A DNA stretch of 22,138 nt, taken from Pelargonium nanum. Its lineage: Eukaryota; Streptophyta; Magnoliopsida; Geraniales; Geraniaceae. Under the pieces are notes generated by a model, which was given only the letters and a program-made list of their open reading frames with translations, did no database searches and had not been told where the DNA came from. The position numbers were made by a program, and so were the translations under genes. The stretch covers positions 1 through 22,138 of the forward strand of contig JAYMTF010001642.1 of NCBI GenBank assembly GCA_036897485.1. Direction: 5' to 3'. This document shows, piece by piece, positions 17,890-22,138 of the stretch (position 1 is its first letter; the number at the start of each line of letters is the position of its first letter).

Positions 17890-18650
17890 TCGCGCACAAG
17901 ATAAGAGAGTGAGAGCAACAAATAATAACATCACTTGCAATTCTCTCATTTAGGTAAAATCGACACAAATATGCATTATTTCAACCACGTTATTTTGGGG
18001 TCATTTGCTAGAATAAAAAAAAATTCATTATTTCATCTCTAGATAGAGCTTCTCGGCAGCAGTTTTCACTGTCTCCAGTATGCATGCGACTTTGACGACG
18101 TTTCTTTTCACTTACTATGTTTTCGTTTCTCTTTTTAGTTCCTCTGTTCCTTCCTTTCTCAAAGCCGCCTATAAAAAATCACAATCCAATACATAATGTC
18201 TTTCAAGAACTAAATCGATAGAAAAAACACATAATGTGTTCTAAAATTAAAAGAACGTTCAATTTTTTTAAATCGTTTCTCCGGTGAATGCACCTAAAAG
18301 AATATTAGGTCATCATCAATTAAAGTATATATGCAGTTGCACATCTTGCACATGCTGATCTACAACCCTACAAATACAACACGTCAACACAGTCATTAAA
18401 CGCGACATGCTAGTGTTCGCCATTTAAACACAATTTTTAAATGCGTCTTGTTCGCATTAACACATGCAACACATATTTGACTTATAACTCGACGTAGTTA
18501 CACAAATTTTACAAAATCATAGCTAATCACAGTTAAATACTTGACAGCTGTGAGCCATTAGATTAAGATCACCTTGAGAGCATTATGATGAGGCAATGGT
18601 TGAGCAATTATAGCTAAGCTAGGGTTGCATAAACAAAGGGGAAGAGAAAG
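17890..18650. other. Spacer with possible repeat remnant, no gene seen
   Basis: No coding frame. The part at about 18370-18500 holds ACACGTCAACAC, AAACGCGACATG and similar words that may be a heavily decayed member of the CGACACGA-type repeat. Confidence 0.35.
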
Positions 18651-18655
18651 AAACC

Positions 18656-18763
18656 TTAAACAATGAAGACAGCCAGCTCCATTACCAATGACATGCCAGC
18701 AAGCCTGCCTCCTTCAGCCAGACAACCCTCAATGTCAAAAGCAATCACACCATCCCTATGCAT
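18656..18763 (-). CDS. Short ORF or exon, 35 residues (doubtful)
   Basis: A less AT-rich island has an open minus-strand frame from ATG 18763 to TAA 18658-18656: MHRDGVIAFDIEGCLAEGGR, then LAGMSLVMELAVFIV. The C-terminal half is hydrophobic. A TTTTATTAAAATGCATAG|GG acceptor-like site precedes DGVIAFD, so it could be the last exon of a gene whose other exons I could not find. The overlapping plus frame (18663-18899) looks accidental. I do not recognise the sequence. Confidence 0.2.
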   Translation of the reverse strand: MHRDGVIAFDIEGCLAEGGRLAGMSLVMELAVFIV

Positions 18764-19064
18764 TTTAATAAAAACCAACAAATTCAGTGCACATTTCTTG
18801 GACCATATTCAGTGTTTCACCAAAACTAATAAATTTACAAATAATAAAATCACCCTAATATACTCGAGTTCAAATGATTCAAGCATCACACTTTTCTAGT
18901 TCGGATCGAGAGTTTAATGAACGGTGGGAGAAGTTATGACTCGAATGCAGCTAAATGACTTAGTTGAGTCTCTATTTCACGGAAAAGAGTTGCCCAAAGC
19001 ACGAGGCTTTTATCACGGTGGGATTGGATGTAGTTAGAATTTTGGATTTCGGGTTAAATATGCG

Positions 19065-19260
19065 TTGAAAAGACTTATACCCTAAACCCGATTTGAAAGA
19101 AGTGCATGTTCATGTGGATTGGGTTGTAGATTTGTCATGCCAAGTGCAAGGGTTGTGTTTTTCGAATTTGGATTGAAAAGGCACAACCCTGGCGCGATCT
19201 ACAGGAGGTGCAATCTCGTGTGAGTCAGATTGTAGGTTTGTCATGCAAAACACAGGTTGA
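19065..19260 (+). repeat. Two diverged tandem units of about 104 bp
   Basis: The unit from 19065 (TTGAAAAGACTTATACCCTA...GAAGTGCATGTTCATGTGG, GATTGGGTTGTAGATTTGTC, ATGCCAAGTGCAAGGGTT) recurs from 19169 (TTGAAAAGGCACAACCCTGG..., GGTGCAATCTCGTGTG, CAGATTGTAGGTTTGTCATG, CAAAACACAGGTTGA). The original appears to have been a GGGTTGGGTT/ACCCAACC-rich repeat of a kind found scattered in plant genomes. The text to about 19360 may belong to the same element. Confidence 0.6.
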
Positions 19261-19359
19261 GTGAGGATTTACCGACCTTATCCACACATCTTTTGTGGAA
19301 AACTGACTCAAAAACTAATCAAGTATATTTTGTGCGATTAAAACCCACAAAATGTGAGT

Positions 19360-20180
19360 CGAAATTTTGCTTGCAAGTTCAGGTCCAAAGAGTCAGCTCT
19401 AGGTTTGGACTTTGGAGAGTATCATACATGTACCCAACATTTCTCCTATGTTGTAAAGAGACTGTTTCCCAAAATCAAATTTGCAACCTCAACGTCATAA
19501 GACAACCTTGCAATAATCATGTTCCGACTCACCATTCCTGAAAAAGAATAAAAAAATAAAATATTCATCACTCTAATTTCATATTATCTTTTGTGAGAAG
19601 GTGAGATTTACTATTTGTTTTTGCTGCTTACCATAGACTTTTCTACTTTGAATTCAGATTGTTCTGTTGGACCACAGCAAAAGAGCAGTTGGATTGGATC
19701 ATCTGCAGATTTTGAAGTTATCTCAGTCATTAAAAAATAATTACCTTAATGATTCTCTTAAAGATGTGATCAATTTGGCTTTTGTGATTGACCAAATTGT
19801 TCATCAAAGTCTACTAATATTCTCACTAATCCATTACACTAACTACTCCACATGCCTCAACCAATCACAAACATTTCTTGAAATCATGTGATTGAAACCC
19901 TAATGCTCAATCCTAATCATTCATCAGAACCCGTGATTAAGACAAACGATGAATCTGCTCCCTAACATGGGGTTTTCGAATTAAATAAGACCCGCCGGTT
20001 GATTACTTCTTTAATTATGATTTTTCTCTCCTAATTAGTTTATCAATATTTTATGAATGTTTGAATTTGATGAGCTAACCAATCCCTATGTTTCATTTCA
20101 TCACCAACACATGTAAGTTTCAGGGGCAGTTAGGTGGTTGACTCCAGAATTTAAAATGTCATTCCAAGTTCCATGGATTT
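19360..20180. other. No gene seen
   Basis: Short plus frames (to 19541, and 19667-19891) show no domain, start context or codon pattern of a gene. The rest is AT-rich spacer. Confidence 0.45.
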
Positions 20181-20183
20181 GCA

Positions 20184-20263
20184 GATAATTTTTCTAAGGG
20201 TCAATGTTTCAGATGATCCGTACTGCATTAAGGGATAATTTTTCTAAGGGTCAAAGTTTCGGA
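20184..20263 (+). repeat. 50-bp-period direct repeat
   Basis: GATAATTTTTCTAAGGGTCA followed by ATGTTTCAGAT (20184-20213) recurs at 20234-20263 as GATAATTTTTCTAAGGGTCA followed by AAGTTTCGGAT. There are two mismatches in 30 bases, so the duplication is recent compared with the other repeats here. Confidence 0.85.
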
Positions 20264-20329
20264 TAGAGGTGACAACTCCTGTGTCACGCAACACAAACAT
20301 AGCACGAAATATATTTAGCTTCCCTATAT

Positions 20330-20440
20330 TTATTCAATGCCACATCAGCAAAACTGATAGAAAAACAAACGAAAGTTAACGTCGGGAACTATTTTGGCAT
20401 AAAATTAGACTAAGGACCAAACCAGCCGCAGGTCCTGATA
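20330..20440. mobile_element. Possible end of a transposon-like repeat
   Basis: ATGCCACATCAGCAAAACTG, then AACGAAAGTTAACGTCGGG, then AAAATTAGACTAAGGACCAA. This word order resembles text seen in many plant interspersed repeats. No partner end was found, so the call is weak. Confidence 0.25.
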
Positions 20441-20449
20441 GTTTTTCGT

Positions 20450-21240
20450 GATTGCAAAAATAGTCGAGGAATTAAGTATGATATGGGCTTACATTTGGAT
20501 GATCATTTATAATTTTAACTCTCGAACAACAATTCAAGATTTTCAATTCAAAGTCACAAGAAAGCAAATTAGTAAGTACCTTAATGTTCACGAGTCCGAT
20601 CAAGGTGAGAATTGTTTGAACCTCAAACTATGCCGAGACCTAACCTGAGAAAGGAACAAAGTGCACATAAATCCAGTTAACATGTACAGTTCATAGCAAT
20701 AAAATATTCAGAAACAAAAGTTGAGGAATGGATAAACAAGGGATTTGGTGGCACATCGCATAATAAGCTGTCATTTGCGATTATAATAATGCAACTTACA
20801 GCTTAAATTACTAAAATATAGAAGCCGATCCTGCATTATTAAGTCAGAGACTCAGAGCACAGATCAAAGATTTGTTTTTATATGATAGTTTATTCGGTTG
20901 CTAGGCATGTAGGGTGCTAATCAATCAAGAAACATTGTATTAGTTGCAAATAATTGACCATAACATCATCATTAAACAGTATAAGACAAGCGCGCACGAG
21001 CACGCGTGCCTTGGTGAGCAATCCATCCCTTGCTTATCCCCAAAACAAGGGTAACAATGATGACCATTGATAAATAATTGCGAAAAGATCCGAACATGAA
21101 TTCTGAAATGCAATTAAGAATGACATCTGTGATAAAATTTTAGCAAATGGATATCAGCAGAAGTAGCAACTAGTACAATGAACATGCAAGCTTATGAGGA
21201 GACATGTTTGTATATGTGATCCTGGAAAGAAGAACAATCA
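20450..21240. other. No gene seen
   Basis: AT-rich, stops in all frames. One 10-bp palindrome, GCACGCGTGC (21000-21009), lies in a small CG-rich island (CGCGCACGAGCACGCGTGCC), unusual in this AT-rich DNA but without other context. Confidence 0.5.
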
Positions 21241-21250
21241 ATGTTACTAG

Positions 21251-21345
21251 TAGAGCTGGCAATTTGTGTCGTAACGCGACACGAAATTAGCGTGTTAGAG
21301 AACCCAACATGGTGTCGTGTTCATGTTACGACACGAATTAGTGAT
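21251..21345 (+). repeat. Dispersed plant repeat rich in CGACACGA-like words, copy B
   Basis: Starts TAGAGCTGGCAATTTGTGTC and contains GTGTCGTAACGCGACAC (6-bp stem, 5-base loop), AACCCAACATGGTGTCG and GTTACGACACGAATTAG. It is less decayed than copy A at 17717-17855. Confidence 0.6.
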
Positions 21346-21359
21346 GTGTAAAACAGCTC

Positions 21360-21970
21360 TTCGACATTCTTTCCTTAATTGGTAAATACTTAGCGATCAT
21401 GAGCTAGCTCTCAGCATTACAAATTCACTTTTGAACTAACCAGAATTCAAACTGAAGTAAAAAAAAATGTTCAGATGTGAAAATAGTTCTCAAAGACTTT
21501 GGGAAAAAATCATGATTATGGTAACAAAGCTCACTTTGCATGATCTGCATCTTGAACGATATAGATCAATTTACCTATAGATTTGAGACAGGTAGTTTAT
21601 ACGATTCATAAACTAGAAAAGCTGTATACATCATTTCATTAACTTACACTGACAATGACAAATCAGCATCTGAAACCCTAGAGTCAATTTCATAATTTAA
21701 AAGTAATACGATGTGAAGAGTGAAGAGCTATTGTCATTAAACGATCTGCAAAACTTATAAAATCAAACAAGATAGAATCAATACAAGAATAACCCAAATC
21801 GAGTATTAATTAGATTACATAATTACAAAATTTTCTCCGTTTTCTGAGATTGTTTAGCATTTATTTAAAACTTTAAAGTAAAATGAAGAGAAAGTAAACC
21901 ACATTTTTTGTCAGTTCAGAAGTGTAAACCGCACTTGTTGTAGAGTTACCAAACAAGCACAAAGAAAATA
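21360..21970. other. No gene seen; distal promoter region of right-edge gene
   Basis: AT-rich with no open frame. Given the TATA box at 22102 this is likely upstream DNA of the gene beyond the window. Confidence 0.4.
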
Positions 21971-21980
21971 TCTATTAAGG

Positions 21981-22138
21981 TCACCACGTGGTGAGAATTA
22001 ACAAAGAGACAACACAAACGAGTTCCGTGTCGTGCTGGCCTCTTCCAAGAGTATGAGCAAATTGGCCTCCCAATTAGATTAAAAATTTGTGGTAACTCCA
22101 CTATAAAAGCATTGTACACTCCACTTCCTCCTATCCAG
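21981..22138 (+). promoter_or_regulatory. Promoter of a gene beginning beyond the right edge
   Basis: CTATAAAAGC holds a good TATA box (TATAAAA, 22102-22108) and is followed about 30 bases later by a C/T-rich leader (CCACTTCCTCCTATCC, to 22136), the usual place of a plant transcription start. About 110 bp upstream is TCACCACGTGGTGA (21981-21994), a perfect 14-bp palindrome centred on the G-box core CACGTG. The gene itself is outside the window, so its product is unknown. Confidence 0.5.

Noticed and set aside
18670..18740. A miR166-like precursor (minus strand GGTTGTCTGGCTGAAGG)
   Set aside because: It only partly resembles the miR166 star strand, and no pairing arm with the mature miR166 sequence is present nearby.
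1..22138. CRISPR arrays, bacterial operons, phage or integrated viral genes
   Set aside because: No regularly spaced repeats, no prokaryotic gene layout and no viral protein motifs. Content is plant nuclear throughout.

Overview
The window reads as nuclear DNA of a dicot plant. It is AT-rich, with spliced genes using GT-AG introns, a plant-type U3 snoRNA gene with an RNA polymerase III upstream element, site II/telo-box promoter motifs, an atypical plant bHLH gene and degraded retroelement and MITE-like debris. The species cannot be named from the sequence. Most of the 22 kb is non-coding.

Layout. At the left edge (to 140) is what looks like the 3' end of a plus-strand gene. At 1567-1784 (minus) is a U3 snoRNA gene, or a decayed copy, with its upstream element at 1839-1850 and a T8 terminator at 1550-1557. 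Divergent from it is a three-exon plus-strand gene (2081-3925) for mitochondrial ribosomal protein mS41, with a site II-rich promoter. Convergent with that is a minus-strand gene (5035-4354, with a 5'UTR exon near 5607) for a small basic, proline-rich protein with a C-terminal membrane segment. From 5690 to 14350 there is no convincing conventional gene, only retroelement scraps, a SINE-like tRNA-derived piece, several diverged duplications, a poly-glycine short ORF with a nearby stem-loop, and a (CCA)n microsatellite. At 14381-15031 (minus) lies a clear GC-rich, single-coding-exon gene for an atypical, probably non-DNA-binding HLH protein of the AIF/bHLH147-150 group, with a 92-nt intron in its 5'UTR and a G-box upstream. 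From 15480 to the right end there are repeats and palindromes and no convincing gene. The final 150 bases look like the promoter of a plus-strand gene starting just beyond the window.

How the parts relate. U3 (pre-rRNA processing) and mS41 (mitochondrial ribosome) are head-to-head, separated by about 300 bp, so two ribosome-related genes share one intergenic region. The other genes show no functional link. No new multi-gene system was found. The most useful items beyond routine annotation are the U3 gene with altered boxes C and D, and the minus-strand candidate short transcript around 12.0-12.66 kb.
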